The position numbers and the translations under genes are program-made. A model generated the notes under the pieces. That model was given only the letters and a program-made list of their open reading frames with translations. It did no database searches and had not been told where the DNA came from. This document shows, in pieces, positions 6,744-6,852 of a stretch of DNA of 6,852 bases (position 1 is its first letter; every line of letters begins with the position of its first letter). Location of the stretch: assembly GCA_017412445.1 (NCBI GenBank), contig JAFPYA010000256.1:1-6852 (forward strand), read 5' to 3'. Source of the stretch: Clostridia bacterium. GTDB taxonomy: Bacteria; Bacillota; Clostridia; Christensenellales; Aristaeellaceae.

Positions 6744-6769
6744 AGACCCTCGCCTTACAGCGGGGGTCT
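6744..6769. other. Intergenic hairpin between ABC genes, without a T-tract
   Basis: AGACCCTCGC (6744-6753) pairs with GCGGGGGTCT (6760-6769) through a 10-bp stem with one G-T pair and a 6-nt loop (CTTACA). It starts 8 bp after the stop of the second exporter gene. No run of T follows on the plus strand (GCGACAATCA), so it is not a standard intrinsic terminator. It could be a partial attenuator or an mRNA-stabilising 3' structure that lowers expression of the next gene; function is inferred only. Confidence 0.5.
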
Positions 6770-6796
6770 GCGACAATCAAAGGGAATATCGTTCGC

Positions 6797-6852
6797 ATGA
6801 GTAAGCTTTACAAATATCTCGCAGAATATAAAAAAGAGGTTGTGCTGGCCCC
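6797..6852 (+). CDS. Start of a further gene, probably an ABC exporter subunit (partial)
   Basis: An open frame starts at ATG 6797 and is cut by the window edge after 18 complete codons: MSKLYKYLAEYKKEVVLA, with the next codon coding Pro. The short amphipathic leader ending in EYKK and followed by a hydrophobic run resembles the start of the exporter subunit at 3075 (LLKSIREYKKQAII) and the common LKPYKKEVVLAP start of clostridial ABC half-transporters. A weak AGGGA (6781-6785) lies 11 nt upstream. Same strand as the two exporter genes, 61 bp away. Too little is present to identify it firmly or to tell whether it begins a second transporter pair. Confidence 0.6.
   Translation, partial: MSKLYKYLAEYKKEVVLA

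Overview
The window looks like chromosomal DNA of a mid-GC Bacillota bacterium, most likely class Clostridia. This is inferred from three things: strong purine-rich Shine-Dalgarno sites, consensus sigma-A type promoters, and protein families typical of that group (a heterodimeric ABC exporter, a DeoD-type phosphorylase, a GH28 pectin-family hydrolase without a signal peptide). Genus or species cannot be named from the sequence. No rRNA, tRNA, CRISPR array, insertion sequence or other mobile element is visible.

Layout. Bases 1-109 hold a strong hairpin (arms 11-22 and 41-52) that ends the leftward transcription unit. Bases 110-2071 are a two-gene leftward unit: a GH28 beta-helix hydrolase (836-2071) followed 18 bp later by a DeoD purine nucleoside phosphorylase (110-817). 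Bases 2072-2185 are a divergent promoter region with back-to-back promoters. The rightward one has perfect -35 and -10 hexamers, and both promoters predict leaders of under about 20 nt. Bases 2186-6735 are a rightward cluster: a guanylate-kinase-like protein with an unusual C-terminal extension of about 90 residues, then two ABC exporter half-transporters whose genes overlap by 8 bp. After a 61-bp gap containing a hairpin, the first 18 complete codons of another gene, probably a further ABC exporter subunit, run off the right edge.

How the genes fit together. The two complete ABC subunits form a textbook asymmetric heterodimer. The first has Asp in place of the catalytic Glu and Gln in place of the switch His but an intact signature. 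The second has intact Glu and His but an altered signature (LSQGQ). One composite ATP site is therefore consensus and the other degenerate, as in TM287/288, BmrCD and LmrCD. The GH28 enzyme probably acts in the cytoplasm on imported pectic oligosaccharides; its pairing with a nucleoside-salvage enzyme has no obvious metabolic logic. The least explained protein is the guanylate-kinase-like one. Its C-terminal segment faintly resembles the ParB/sulfiredoxin fold, and it is co-oriented with the exporter genes.

Most of this window belongs to well-known families. I do not see a clear new system; the guanylate-kinase-like fusion beside the exporter is the best candidate for follow-up.
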